Positions 22,980 through 32,963 of a DNA stretch of 49,540 nucleotides are shown in pieces (the stretch's first letter is position 1; each line of letters opens with the position of its first letter). Made by a program: the position numbers and the translations under genes. The stretch is from CAYNYM01 sp049366815 (GTDB lineage: Bacteria; Desulfobacterota; DSM-4660; Desulfatiglandales; HGW-15), in assembly GCA_049366815.1 (NCBI GenBank), contig JBMNCO010000042.1, positions 1 through 49,540 on the forward strand, read 5' to 3'. The notes under the pieces are model-generated. The model searched no databases. It was given only the letters and a program-made list of their open reading frames with translations, and had not been told where the DNA came from.

Positions 22980-25454
22980 ATGATGTCTGACCAACCTACC
23001 CATGAAGAGCTTCTGGAAAAGATCAGGGCCTTGGAGGCGCTGTCTTCGGCATTGAGGGATGAGGTGCAGGCGCTTCGACAGACGGCGCTCCGGTACGAGA
23101 GCATCTTCAATTCCGCTGCGGATGCATTTGTTGTGTACGACGCCCATGGTCATGTTTTGCACGCCAACCCTGAGGCCATGAAAATGTATGGGTACTCCTA
23201 CGATGAAATAACCCGCCTCCGCGGTTACGATATGATTCACTCCAAATACCGCCATTTATTCGATCAATTTATTGAAAATGTAAGCAGCAGGGGTCATTTT
23301 CAGACCGAATCCCTGGATGTCCGCAAAGACGGGGCGCCGTTCCCCGTAGAAGTGAGAGGGACAGAATTCTATTACCAGGGTAAAAGGCATTTCCTGGCCA
23401 TGGTCCGGGATATTTCAAAACGAAAACTGGCCGAAAAGGCATTGAAGGAGGCCCGCGACGAACTGGAAAGACGGGTTGAAGAGCGGACCCTGGATCTCGC
23501 AAGCGCAAACGAAAACTTGAAGCGGGAAATCCATGAACGCAGGATCGCGGAGGATGGCCTGAAACAGGCGAACCTGCAATTGGAGGCACTGATCAATGCA
23601 ACCCCCGATGTCGTATATTTCAAGGATATCGATGGGAGGAACCTGATTGCAAACAAAGGCTTCGCATCCCTAATAGGTCTGGATCGCAAAGATATTATAG
23701 GCAAGACGGACGAGGAGATTCTCTCTCCTGAAATCGCCGCACGCTGCAGGAGTACGGACAGGGATGTTGCTGAATCCGGTAAACTTCTGCATTTTGAAGA
23801 AACCGCCCCTGGCCTTGACGGAAAAACGAGATACTTCGATACGATCAAGGCCCCCATATACAACGCTTGCGGGCATTTTCAGGGACTCGTAGGTATAAGC
23901 CGCGATATCACCACCAGAAAGCAGGCTGAAGAAATCCTGAAGGAGAGCGAGGAGAGGTTTCGCAAATTTGCCGACGAGGCATTCTTCGAAGGCATCATCT
24001 TTCTCGAAGAGGGGAGGATCCTGGACGTCAACCAGCGGTTCGCGACCATGTACGGCTATGACATGACGGAACTGATCGGAAGGGATCCCCTCGAAACCAT
24101 AGCGCCTGAATCAAGAGAGAAGGTGAAGAGGAACATCCAGGAAAAATATGAAAGGCCCTATGAGGCCATAGGTCTCAGGAAGGACGGGACGACTTTCCCG
24201 ACCGAAATCCACGCCAAAATGATCCTGCTTCATGGCAAGGAAATCAGGGTTGCCTCTACAAGAGACCTCACCCAGCAAAAACGGACAGAGGAAGAACGCC
24301 GTAGTTTTGAGGCCGCATTCCGTGAATCCCAAAAAATGGAGGCCATCGGGACCCTGGCAGGCGGCATCGCCCACGACTTCAACAATCTGCTCATGGCGAT
24401 TCAGGGCCATACCTCTCTCATGCTTCTGGATCTGGAACCAGGTCATCCCCATACTGAACGGCTGAAGAAGATAGAGGAGGCCGTACAGAGCGGTTCTGAT
24501 CTCACCAAACAGCTGCTGGGTTTCGCCATGGCGGGAAAGTACGAAGTCAGCCCGACGGACATCAATCAACTGATTCGTAAGAGTTTCAACCTGTTCGGCC
24601 GCACCAAAAAAGAGATCACCATACATGAAAAATATCAAGAGGGCATCTGGATCGTTGACGCCGATCAGGGACAGATCGAACAGGTCATGCTGAACCTCTA
24701 TGTCAATGCCTGGCAGGCCATGCCCCGAGGGGGAGATCTTCACCTTGAAACGGAGAACGTCACGCTGAAGGAAGAAGATGTAGAGCCCTACCAGGTCGAG
24801 GCCGGACCATACGTCAAAATAACCCTCAGAGATACCGGTATCGGGATGGACGAGGCCACACTCGAGAGGATATTTGACCCTTTTTTCACTACAAAGGAAA
24901 TGGGACGGGGGGCAGGATTGGGTCTTGCAGCGGTGTACGGCATTGTCCGAAACCATGGAGGATTCATCAGAGTGCTCAGCCGGAAAGGACAAGGAACCAG
25001 CTTCCATATATTCCTCCCAGCCTCAGACAAAGAAGTCAACCGAAAGAAAAGGCGACATTCCCCCTTGGAAAGGGGAAGTGAGACCGTACTCCTTGTGGAC
25101 GACGAGGGCACCATCACGGACATCGGTGAAGAGATGTTACAGACCCTTGGCTACAAGGCCATCATCGCGCACAATGGAAGAGAGGCCGTTGACCTCTACC
25201 GGGAGCACATGGACCGCGTCGACCTTGTGATATTGGATATGATCATGCCGGAAATGAGCGGCGGGGAGACCTATGACATCCTCAAACAGATCGACCCGGA
25301 CATCAAGGTCCTCCTTTCAAGCGGCTACAGCATTGACGGAGAGGCCGGCGAGATTTTGGAACGCGGGTGCACCGGGTTCATTCAAAAGCCCTTTACCGTG
25401 AATGACCTCTCCCAAAAGATCAGAGGGATATTGGGCGCCGGTCCGTCAAAATGA
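22980..25454 (+). CDS. Multi-PAS hybrid histidine kinase with receiver domain
   Basis: About 824 residues, no transmembrane segment. Short coiled coil, PAS 1 (~37-150), coiled coil, PAS 2 (~205-320), PAS 3 (~330-445), dimerisation domain with phospho-acceptor His in AGGIAHDFNN (~460), ATPase domain (N box LNLYVNAWQAM; G boxes DTGIGM and GAGLGLAAVYG) and a C-terminal receiver with the phospho-Asp in VILDMIMPEMSG (~750). ATG 22980 has AGGGAG 9 bp upstream. A cytosolic sensor, possibly of redox or a small ligand. No response regulator is adjacent, so output is unknown. Confidence 0.9.
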   Translation: MMSDQPTHEELLEKIRALEALSSALRDEVQALRQTALRYESIFNSAADAFVVYDAHGHVLHANPEAMKMYGYSYDEITRLRGYDMIHSKYRHLFDQFIENVSSRGHFQTESLDVRKDGAPFPVEVRGTEFYYQGKRHFLAMVRDISKRKLAEKALKEARDELERRVEERTLDLASANENLKREIHERRIAEDGLKQANLQLEALINATPDVVYFKDIDGRNLIANKGFASLIGLDRKDIIGKTDEEILSPEIAARCRSTDRDVAESGKLLHFEETAPGLDGKTRYFDTIKAPIYNACGHFQGLVGISRDITTRKQAEEILKESEERFRKFADEAFFEGIIFLEEGRILDVNQRFATMYGYDMTELIGRDPLETIAPESREKVKRNIQEKYERPYEAIGLRKDGTTFPTEIHAKMILLHGKEIRVASTRDLTQQKRTEEERRSFEAAFRESQKMEAIGTLAGGIAHDFNNLLMAIQGHTSLMLLDLEPGHPHTERLKKIEEAVQSGSDLTKQLLGFAMAGKYEVSPTDINQLIRKSFNLFGRTKKEITIHEKYQEGIWIVDADQGQIEQVMLNLYVNAWQAMPRGGDLHLETENVTLKEEDVEPYQVEAGPYVKITLRDTGIGMDEATLERIFDPFFTTKEMGRGAGLGLAAVYGIVRNHGGFIRVLSRKGQGTSFHIFLPASDKEVNRKKRRHSPLERGSETVLLVDDEGTITDIGEEMLQTLGYKAIIAHNGREAVDLYREHMDRVDLVILDMIMPEMSGGETYDILKQIDPDIKVLLSSGYSIDGEAGEILERGCTGFIQKPFTVNDLSQKIRGILGAGPSK

Positions 25455-25567
25455 CGCCCCCACCCCACCCTTGATCATGGCGAAGAGTGAAAGGGCACGG
25501 GCAAGTCAGCCCCAGAATCCTGCAGGCGCCGTCACGCGGTGGTCAAAGGATCAGCCCTGACGATGCA

Positions 25568-26236
25568 CTAAGAAAGAATCACCAGGGCATCAACCGCCAC
25601 GGCTTTGCTCCCCGCCAAGATCACGGGATTGATGTCGATCTCCTTTATCTCTTCCACTTCCAGCCCGATCCGTCCCACATTGATCAGCATATCGGCCAAG
25701 AGATCCCTATCCGCCGCTTCCATGCCCCGCACGGCCTCCAGGATCTTGTGTGCTTTGATCTCATCCATCATCTCCATTGCGTCCTGTCTTTCCAACGGTG
25801 CGACACGGAAGGAAACATCCTGCATCACTTCTGTAAAGATCCCCCCCAGGCCGAACATCACACAGGGGCCGAACTGGGGGTCACGGGTAAGGCCCATAAC
25901 CAGTTCACGCTTTCCTTTAACCATCTCCTGGACCAGGACGGACCCCTCTTTTTTATCAAGCCGGGCCATGATCCACTCGAAACCTTCACCGGCCTCCTTT
26001 TCGTTTCTGATATCTGTCAGAATCAGACCCTTTTCCGTCTTGTGGGCGATAACCGGCGAGCACCCCTTGAGCACAAAGGGATAACCGATTTGAGCCGAGG
26101 CCTTCCGGAGCTCATCGAGATTGTGTGCGAGCACCTCTCTGGTCACGGGAATGCCGTAGGAGGAGAGGACGATTTTAGATTCATACTCCGAGAGGGTCTT
26201 TCGACCCTCTTTCAAGGCCTTTTCAATGACTTCCAT
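25568..26236 (-). CDS. ADP-forming acyl-CoA synthetase, beta (ATP-grasp) subunit
   Basis: 222 residues. ATP-grasp fold with ESKIVLSSYGIPVTRE, GYPFVLKG, FGLGGIFTEVMQD and IDINPVIL, as in the beta subunit of acetate-CoA ligase (ADP-forming). With the alpha subunit encoded 74 bp upstream it would convert acyl-CoA, ADP and Pi to acid, CoA and ATP, an energy-saving step in anaerobes. Acyl specificity is unclear. Confidence 0.88.
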   Translation of the reverse strand: MEVIEKALKEGRKTLSEYESKIVLSSYGIPVTREVLAHNLDELRKASAQIGYPFVLKGCSPVIAHKTEKGLILTDIRNEKEAGEGFEWIMARLDKKEGSVLVQEMVKGKRELVMGLTRDPQFGPCVMFGLGGIFTEVMQDVSFRVAPLERQDAMEMMDEIKAHKILEAVRGMEAADRDLLADMLINVGRIGLEVEEIKEIDINPVILAGSKAVAVDALVILS

Positions 26237-26310
26237 TCTACTTCTCCTTCAGTGTCGCCCGATCCATCGATCCATGGCTCCGGGGATCAGGGAAATAAAA
26301 AGACGATTGA

Positions 26311-27744
26311 TCATTTCTTATCCGTATCAAATTTTTCCATGAGCCTCCTGTAACGCCACAACACGGCCATCGCCGCCGCGGCCCTCTCCGGCGTGGGATA
26401 ATTGACCAGTGCGCCGGATTCCTCCAGGTCCCGGATCTGTTCATCCCATATTCCCGGGGGCGCTGAAATACAACTGATGATCGGTTTTTTCTGCCCCCAG
26501 TCCTTCAGTATGGCCGCCAACCCCTTGAGGATCTCCACATTGGCCGAGGCAAACATCGTCAGCAGGAGGATCCCATGGATCCTCTCCTCCTTCATGACGG
26601 CCTTGACGATCTTCCCGATGGCCCCCGAGTCGTACCATGCAGGGCCCATATCCACAGGGTTGGACCTCAGGGCCAAGGGCGGCAGACAGGCGTTGATCTG
26701 CTCCTGGGTCCTCCGAGAGAAGGACGCGATACGCAGCCCCTCTCTTTCGCACAGATCGGAGGCTGCCATACCAGGTCCGGCCTGAGCCGTGAGAACCGCT
26801 ATGCCGGGCCCTCCGACCAAGGGGCAGAGCGAAAGCGCCCTGGCCCCGTCCAGGAGCGCCTCACTGCCTTGTACCGACAGGATGCCCGCCTGGGAAAAGG
26901 CCCCGTCATAGATCTCCCCTCTTCCCGCCATGGACCCGGTGTGAGACCTGGAGGCCACATCCCCCACCCCGGCGGCGCCTGTCTTGTAAGCGATCAGGGG
27001 TTTTCGCCCCCCACAGGTCCTGGCCGCGTGTAAAAGATCCCGGGCCCTGTCGATACCCTCCACATAGAGGGCGATGACCTTTGTGTGGGGGTCGTCCATA
27101 AGATAGGCCAGCATCTCCGGGAAATCCACGTTCAACCGATTTCCCAGCCCCACAATCTTGCTCAAGCCGACATCGCCTCTTTGAGCCAGGAAACCCAAGA
27201 GATGGGCCATGCCCCCGCTTTGACTGACCAGCGCAATGTTCCCGGGCCTGATCCAAGAGAACTCCGGGGTGAAAGATGCATTGATGACAGGGGCGAAATT
27301 GATCATGCCGAAGGTGTTGGGACCGATGACAGGGATTCCGGCCCTCCGGGCTATGGCAAGGATTTCTTCGTGGAGATCCGCCCCCACCGGGTCTTCGATC
27401 TCTTTGAAGCCCGCCGTGATGAGGACGATCCCTCGGACACCCTTTTCCGCGCACTCCCCGAAGACCCCCGGAACCAGCTTCGCCGGCACCACGACAACCG
27501 CCAGATCGATCGGGCCGCTGAAGGCCCGGATCGAGGGATAGGACTTCAATCCCATGATATCTCCGGATGCCGGATTCACGGGAATGATCTCCCCCCTGAA
27601 ACCGCCTTGAGTCAGACTCTTCATCACGTGGCAACCCAATTTTCCGGGATTGCCGGAGGCCCCGATGACTGCAACGGTGCGGGGGCTGAAAAGACGTTCT
27701 AGATTCGCCATCTCTTTTCTCGCATGCGCAAAACGTTGACCCAT
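26311..27744 (-). CDS. ADP-forming acyl-CoA synthetase, alpha (CoA-binding) subunit
   Basis: 477 residues: CoA-binding Rossmann domain (VAVIGASGNPGKLG), succinyl-CoA-ligase-like domain and the phospho-His loop SHTGSMAG. Length matches alpha subunits of two-subunit enzymes. ATG 27744 has GGAG 8 bp upstream; an internal ATG at MANLERLF is the alternative. Co-directional with the beta gene. Confidence 0.88.
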   Translation of the reverse strand: MGQRFAHARKEMANLERLFSPRTVAVIGASGNPGKLGCHVMKSLTQGGFRGEIIPVNPASGDIMGLKSYPSIRAFSGPIDLAVVVVPAKLVPGVFGECAEKGVRGIVLITAGFKEIEDPVGADLHEEILAIARRAGIPVIGPNTFGMINFAPVINASFTPEFSWIRPGNIALVSQSGGMAHLLGFLAQRGDVGLSKIVGLGNRLNVDFPEMLAYLMDDPHTKVIALYVEGIDRARDLLHAARTCGGRKPLIAYKTGAAGVGDVASRSHTGSMAGRGEIYDGAFSQAGILSVQGSEALLDGARALSLCPLVGGPGIAVLTAQAGPGMAASDLCEREGLRIASFSRRTQEQINACLPPLALRSNPVDMGPAWYDSGAIGKIVKAVMKEERIHGILLLTMFASANVEILKGLAAILKDWGQKKPIISCISAPPGIWDEQIRDLEESGALVNYPTPERAAAAMAVLWRYRRLMEKFDTDKK

Positions 27745-28032
27745 TGAAAATCACTCCGTGATCTAGACCGCTCGGGTTTCCAAGCGACTTAACTCGTGCT
27801 CATCCGGAAATGGGCACTCCCGGATTCGCGCTAACAGCCCTCAGCGATCAGCTATCAGAAAAAGCTATTCAAAAACAAGGCATTAGGCTGAGCGCTGAAT
27901 GCCGATAGCAGACCACTCCACCCAGAAATCATCTATTTCCGGGTGGAAACTAACTCGTGCTCCTGTGCATCGGTCTCCAAAACAAGTCTATTCCCGTTGA
28001 CGATACAAAACGATCATCTTCACATTGAGGTC

Positions 28033-28101
28033 GCCGAGGCCGCGGAGAAGACATCGCGGCCCCTGCTTAGGGCGGCGATTTCTGTCTTGAACTTGGACAA
28101 A
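28033..28101 (+). repeat. Probable decayed copy of repeat family B
   Basis: Resembles the last third of the units at 115 and 1029 (CCTGCTT, GGGCGGC, TTCT, TTGGACAA in order). The rest of the 27745-28120 intergenic region shows no gene; a short AACTCGTGCTC motif appears twice (near 27790 and 27951). Confidence 0.35.
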
Positions 28102-28120
28102 GGTGACTTCTTTGCCGGTC

Positions 28121-29794
28121 CTACTCTAACATTTCCAGGTCAGGATCGACCGGTTCCTGACCCGGGGCCAAGATGCCGCGACGCGACAAAAGGGATCCCT
28201 CGAGCCGGTGGAGTTCCACAAGGGCCTTGAGGTAGCTCACCACCGCCTCGACCTCCGATATCTGGCTTGAGATCAGGTCCCTGTGTACCTGGGCCACCAG
28301 GAAACTCGTAGACCTGCCCACCCGAAACTTTTCGGCCTCGATCCGCATTTTTTCTTCCTGGAGCTTACGGGTCGCAGAAGTGGCTGAAATCTGTTGCCTT
28401 GCACGGGTCACCTCGATATAGGCGGACCGCACATCCAGTTCGACCAACTGGGACAGGTTATCGAGTGCCCTCAACGCCTGATCCCTGGACAGGGTCGCAC
28501 GCTCATGCCTTGCCCTGGCCCCCCTGTTACGGAAGGGGTACTGAAAGGTCAGGCCCACCATGGCGTCGTAGCCGTCATCCGTGATATCACTTATGGAGCG
28601 ACCGAAGGACTCGGCATAGCCGGTCTTTCCCAGGGTGATGAAAAGATCCATTTTGGGGAGCATTCCGTTCCGCGTCCTGACGATCTCAATCTCCCCGACC
28701 CTCACCCCCAGGCGCGCCTGATTCAAATCCGGACGGGAATGCCTTGCCAATGCCACGTGTGCGTCCACCGGATCCAAGGGGAACTCCGGCACCAGGGGAC
28801 CGTTCAGCAGATGGACCTCACCGGCCAGGGGACCGCCCCCCCCGGGATTGATCAACCGCAGAAGTTGCAGATTTGTTGTGGCCCGGGAACTGCGTGCATT
28901 GATGAGATCCTGCCTCCGCAGGGCCATCTCGGCCTGGACGGCCGTCAGTTCCGTCTCCGCCAGTTTCCCCACGCTGACCATCTCTTCGGTCTCCCGGAGT
29001 TGCTGCTCAACAACTTTCAAGGACGCCAGGACAATCTCAATACGCCGCTGGGCCAGGGCATAGTCCCAGTAGATCTCCTCGACGGATGCCACAAGGGTCT
29101 CGGCAAATCCCCGGAGTTCGTATTCCGAGATTCGTGTGTCGATTTCGGCCTGTCTGAGCCGGGCAAGGTTGACATCCTTTCCCCTTCCCTGAAGAAGCGC
29201 CTGGGTCACGCTCAGACCGACCCGGTATTCATACCAGTCACCGTACCATGCCGTCCAGGGCCGGTAGGAAGAGACATCAACGCCGGCGTCCGTGCCCGTG
29301 GCAAAAAATTTGGAGACCCCTATCTTGGCCTCCGTGTCACGCGTCTTGTCATCGGATATCTGGCGAAGGGTCCTGGACCTTTCTTTGACGCTTCTCCTCG
29401 AGTAGTCGATGGAGCCATCCAGCACGGGGTCAAAGGTTGCTCTTTCCTCACCTTCAAAGGTCCTCCTGATCGCCGGGTTCAGTCGTTCGAGGGCCAGGGA
29501 ACGGTTGTTTTCAAGGGCCAGCAGGACGGCATCCTCTATCGTGATTTTCAGAGGTCCCCCGGTTTCAGGCGCGGGCTCAGGAATACCCGGCTTGTATATC
29601 CTGGTCCCCGCCGTGAGCCTCTCTTTCCCTCCTGTTCGGTCCACAGGTCTTTCCAGTTCGCCCGCCAGGGCCGCTGACAGGATCAGAACAGGAATCAGGC
29701 CGGCCGACATGGAAATCAGGACTCCACGAATCCGGGAGGCCGCGGCGCCACGACCGATGCCCAAATCTTTTGCGACATGTTTACCCAAACGCAT
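28121..29794 (-). CDS. TolC-type outer membrane efflux protein
   Basis: About 557 residues. N-terminal signal (GVLISMSAGLIPVLILSAAL), then two OEP repeats with long helices, e.g. IEDAVLLALENNRSL and VARHSRPDLNQARLGVRVGE-type turns, and coiled-coil ends. ATG 29794 lies 64 bp after the RND gene stop; the open frame upstream overlaps that gene. Outer-membrane channel of the tripartite pump encoded in the same operon. Confidence 0.88.
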   Translation of the reverse strand: MRLGKHVAKDLGIGRGAAASRIRGVLISMSAGLIPVLILSAALAGELERPVDRTGGKERLTAGTRIYKPGIPEPAPETGGPLKITIEDAVLLALENNRSLALERLNPAIRRTFEGEERATFDPVLDGSIDYSRRSVKERSRTLRQISDDKTRDTEAKIGVSKFFATGTDAGVDVSSYRPWTAWYGDWYEYRVGLSVTQALLQGRGKDVNLARLRQAEIDTRISEYELRGFAETLVASVEEIYWDYALAQRRIEIVLASLKVVEQQLRETEEMVSVGKLAETELTAVQAEMALRRQDLINARSSRATTNLQLLRLINPGGGGPLAGEVHLLNGPLVPEFPLDPVDAHVALARHSRPDLNQARLGVRVGEIEIVRTRNGMLPKMDLFITLGKTGYAESFGRSISDITDDGYDAMVGLTFQYPFRNRGARARHERATLSRDQALRALDNLSQLVELDVRSAYIEVTRARQQISATSATRKLQEEKMRIEAEKFRVGRSTSFLVAQVHRDLISSQISEVEAVVSYLKALVELHRLEGSLLSRRGILAPGQEPVDPDLEMLE

Positions 29795-29858
29795 CCGTTG
29801 ACAGGTCCCTTCTTGCCGGGCGTCTCTTGACGGGGTGTTCCGCCCCGACAAAACCGCC

Positions 29859-32800
29859 TCAATACGCAGGTTTCTTCTCTTTCCTTCCATGTCCTCCAAA
29901 CAGGGCATAGACTGTGGGGACAAAGATCAAAGTAATGAATGTGGAACTCAAAAGGCCGCCAATGACGGCCCTTGCCATGGGTGCCTGGGCTTCGCCTCCT
30001 TCTCCGACCCCAATGGCCAGGGGTGCCAGGGCCAGCATGGTGGTCAAAGCGGTCATCAAGATGGGTCTGAGCCTTCTTCTTCCGGCCTCTTCGATGGCCT
30101 CCCTCAGAGGCATGCCGTCCCTGCGCCAAAGGAGACCGATATGATCCACGAGCAGAATGGCATTGTTCACGACGATGCCCCCCAACATGATACACCCTAT
30201 GTAGGATTGCACATTAAAGGTGGTATCGGTCAGCAGGAGCATAAGTATGACCCCGATAACGGCCAGAGGCACGGAAAACATGACGATAAAGGGATCCCGA
30301 AGGGACTCGTAGAGGGATGCCATGACCATGTATACGAGCACCAGAGCCAGGACGATCCCGAGCCCCAATTCATGGAAGGCCTTCTGTTGTTCTTCATAGT
30401 CTCCCGCGAAGACGATGCTGAAATGACTGGGCAGGGGAATGGCACGCAGCCCTTCTCGGACGTCCACCAGGATGGAACCCAGGTCTCTTTCAGTAATGTT
30501 GGCCGAGACGGTGATGATGCGCTCCTGGTCTTTTCGCTCGATGAGGACGGGACCGGAACGGGGTCTTGCATGCACGACGTTTCGCAAAATGACCGGTTCG
30601 CCCTCGGCATTGATGAAAGGGAGGTCAAGGACTTCATCGAGGGATTTTTGTTCCGCTTCCTCGAGTTTCACGAGGATTCTGTACTCTTTTCCATCGTCCC
30701 TGTAGTAGCTCGCGGCGGTCCCGGAGAGCACCGTCTGGAGCATGGCGGCTATTTGAGACACGGTCACCTTCATATCCGCCGCCTTCTGGCGGTCTACGAT
30801 AATCAATTCTTCAGGCGTTCCCATCTCACGGCTCACCTGGGCATCCGTAACCCCGTACACGCCCTCCACGATCTCCTTGACGCGTTGGGCGATCACGTCG
30901 GCCATTTCCAGATCGTGCCCCCGGATTTCCACCTGAACCTGCTCTCCGGAAGACGTTCCAAGGCGCAGGATGAAGAGCCCCTGCCCTGCCCGGGTCCGGA
31001 TGATCATGCCCGGCATGTGACTGAACTTCCCCCGTAAGTCCCGCGCGATTTCTTCGCTTGAACGCTTTCGTTTCGCCACCGGTACCAGGGCGACGCGCAT
31101 TTCTCCAGTGTGGGATTTCAGCCCCCGCCAGCCTCCGCCTCCTATACGGCTTACGGTATTCCTGGCTTCAGGAATCTCTCTTGAGACAATGGCCTCTATT
31201 TCTTCAAAGGCTCCATCCGTGACTTCAAGCCGCGTCCCCACGGCCATCTCCCCGTAGACCCTCACTTCGCTCTCGTCCGTGCTCGGCATGAATTCCACGC
31301 CCACCAGAGGGACCAGGGCGAGACTCCCGGCCAGGAGCAAAAGGGCACCGGCGATAACCGTCTTGGGGAAGTCAAGTGCCCGGTGGAGGAAAATCTTGTA
31401 ATGCTCTTCCAGGCGCCTGTGGAGGCGAGGGGAGGACCCCGACCCGCCACGGCCTCCCATCCCTTCACGCACACCCATCCAGCGGGAACCCGATTTTGCC
31501 CCCGGGATCCTCGATGCCAGCATCGGCACAAGGGTCAGGGCCACGGCCAGGGAACAGACGAGAGAAAAACCCACCACAAAGGATAACTGCTTGAACATGA
31601 CCCCGGACATGCCCCGAACAAAAATCAAGGGCAGAAACACGGCCAGGGTGGTCAGCGTGCTGGCGATTACGGCGGCCGTGACCTCTTCGCTTCCAATAAC
31701 GGCGGCCTCTCCGGGATCCAGTCCCAGTTCCCGATGTCGGTAAATGTTCTCGAGAACCACGATGGCGTTGTCGACAAGCATGCCTATCCCGAGGGCAAGC
31801 CCTCCGAGCGTCATGAGATTCAGGGTGAAGCCGCCGAAATACATGAGTCCGAAGGAGGCCACAATCGAGACGGGGATGGCGGTTGCAATGACCGCCGTGC
31901 TGGGGATACTTCGCAGGAAGAACAAGAGCACGATGACCGCCAGGGCACCGCCGTAGAGGATGGAAGATCCCACATTGGTGATGGATCGCTGGATATATTC
32001 AGAGGTATCGATGATCGGCGTCACTTGCACATGTGGAATATCCGCGTTTATCCTCTCGATTTCTCTCAGGACCCCACGGGCCACCTCCACCGTATTCTTT
32101 CCCGACTGCTTGTTCACAGCCAGCCGAACCCCGGAGCGGCCGTCAATCCGGACCATGTTGGTGACCTTTTCCCAGGAATCCTCGACCTTGGCGATCTCCC
32201 TGATCTGTATGGGTACACCGTCCCGAACGGTCACGACGGTATTTCTCAACTCTTCCAGGTTACTGTACACCCCGGGGGTCCGGATCCGGAGATCGAGATT
32301 TCCGTATTCCAGGGTCCCGGCAGGCAGATTCACATTGCCTTCCTTGATTCTCGTCACGATTTGTTCCAGGGGTATCTTCAGGGCATTCAGCTTTGCGGCG
32401 TTCAGGTTCACGTGGATCTCCCGTTCCACCCCCCCGTGGATATCCAAGGCGGCAACGCCGGGGACCCTTTCGATGCGGTATTTGATCTGGTCTTCAATGA
32501 CCCTCCGGAGTTGTACCGGATCCATGTTACTCGAGGCGCCGAGGATCAGTACGGGAAAACTGGCCATGTCGAATTTTCTGAGAACGGGTCTTTCCACGTC
32601 TTCCGGCAGTCTGGGAATGACCCTGTCAAGCCGGTCCCGGACGTCATTGGCCGCAGCATCCAAATCAGTGCCCCAGGCAAAGGTGACCCGAAGGGTGCTC
32701 AGCCCTTCGGACGATATTGATGAGACCTCTTCAACCCCGGGGACCGCCGCCAGGGCCTCTTCAAGAGGGCGGGTCACCAATTCTTCAATTTCTTCGGGGC

Positions 32801-32963
32801 TGGCGTTTTCGTAAACAGCGTTGATGCTCAGGGTAGGATAAGTGATATCGGGCATCAGATCGATGGCCAGGCGGCTCCAGGCCACGGCACCGAGGAGGAT
32901 GACGATCAGAGAGGCCATGATGGTGAAGATGGGACGCTGGACCGCCAGGCGAGAGATTCTCAT
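29859..32963 (-). CDS. RND-family efflux permease (AcrB/HAE1 type)
   Basis: 1034 residues, full length. Twelve expected helices with two large periplasmic loops. Landmarks: SRLAVQRPIFTIMASL, the helix 4 motif GMLVDNAIVVLENIYRH (one Asp of the usual pair, Asn at the second position) and GGIVVNNAILLVDHI. It starts 4 bp inside the membrane fusion gene. Exports hydrophobic compounds using proton flow; substrate unknown. Confidence 0.93.
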   Translation of the reverse strand: MRISRLAVQRPIFTIMASLIVILLGAVAWSRLAIDLMPDITYPTLSINAVYENASPEEIEELVTRPLEEALAAVPGVEEVSSISSEGLSTLRVTFAWGTDLDAAANDVRDRLDRVIPRLPEDVERPVLRKFDMASFPVLILGASSNMDPVQLRRVIEDQIKYRIERVPGVAALDIHGGVEREIHVNLNAAKLNALKIPLEQIVTRIKEGNVNLPAGTLEYGNLDLRIRTPGVYSNLEELRNTVVTVRDGVPIQIREIAKVEDSWEKVTNMVRIDGRSGVRLAVNKQSGKNTVEVARGVLREIERINADIPHVQVTPIIDTSEYIQRSITNVGSSILYGGALAVIVLLFFLRSIPSTAVIATAIPVSIVASFGLMYFGGFTLNLMTLGGLALGIGMLVDNAIVVLENIYRHRELGLDPGEAAVIGSEEVTAAVIASTLTTLAVFLPLIFVRGMSGVMFKQLSFVVGFSLVCSLAVALTLVPMLASRIPGAKSGSRWMGVREGMGGRGGSGSSPRLHRRLEEHYKIFLHRALDFPKTVIAGALLLLAGSLALVPLVGVEFMPSTDESEVRVYGEMAVGTRLEVTDGAFEEIEAIVSREIPEARNTVSRIGGGGWRGLKSHTGEMRVALVPVAKRKRSSEEIARDLRGKFSHMPGMIIRTRAGQGLFILRLGTSSGEQVQVEIRGHDLEMADVIAQRVKEIVEGVYGVTDAQVSREMGTPEELIIVDRQKAADMKVTVSQIAAMLQTVLSGTAASYYRDDGKEYRILVKLEEAEQKSLDEVLDLPFINAEGEPVILRNVVHARPRSGPVLIERKDQERIITVSANITERDLGSILVDVREGLRAIPLPSHFSIVFAGDYEEQQKAFHELGLGIVLALVLVYMVMASLYESLRDPFIVMFSVPLAVIGVILMLLLTDTTFNVQSYIGCIMLGGIVVNNAILLVDHIGLLWRRDGMPLREAIEEAGRRRLRPILMTALTTMLALAPLAIGVGEGGEAQAPMARAVIGGLLSSTFITLIFVPTVYALFGGHGRKEKKPAY

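Noticed and set aside
26906..27754. Long - strand frame inside the acyl-CoA synthetase alpha gene
   Set aside because: Gly/Arg-rich shadow translation of the real gene in another frame.
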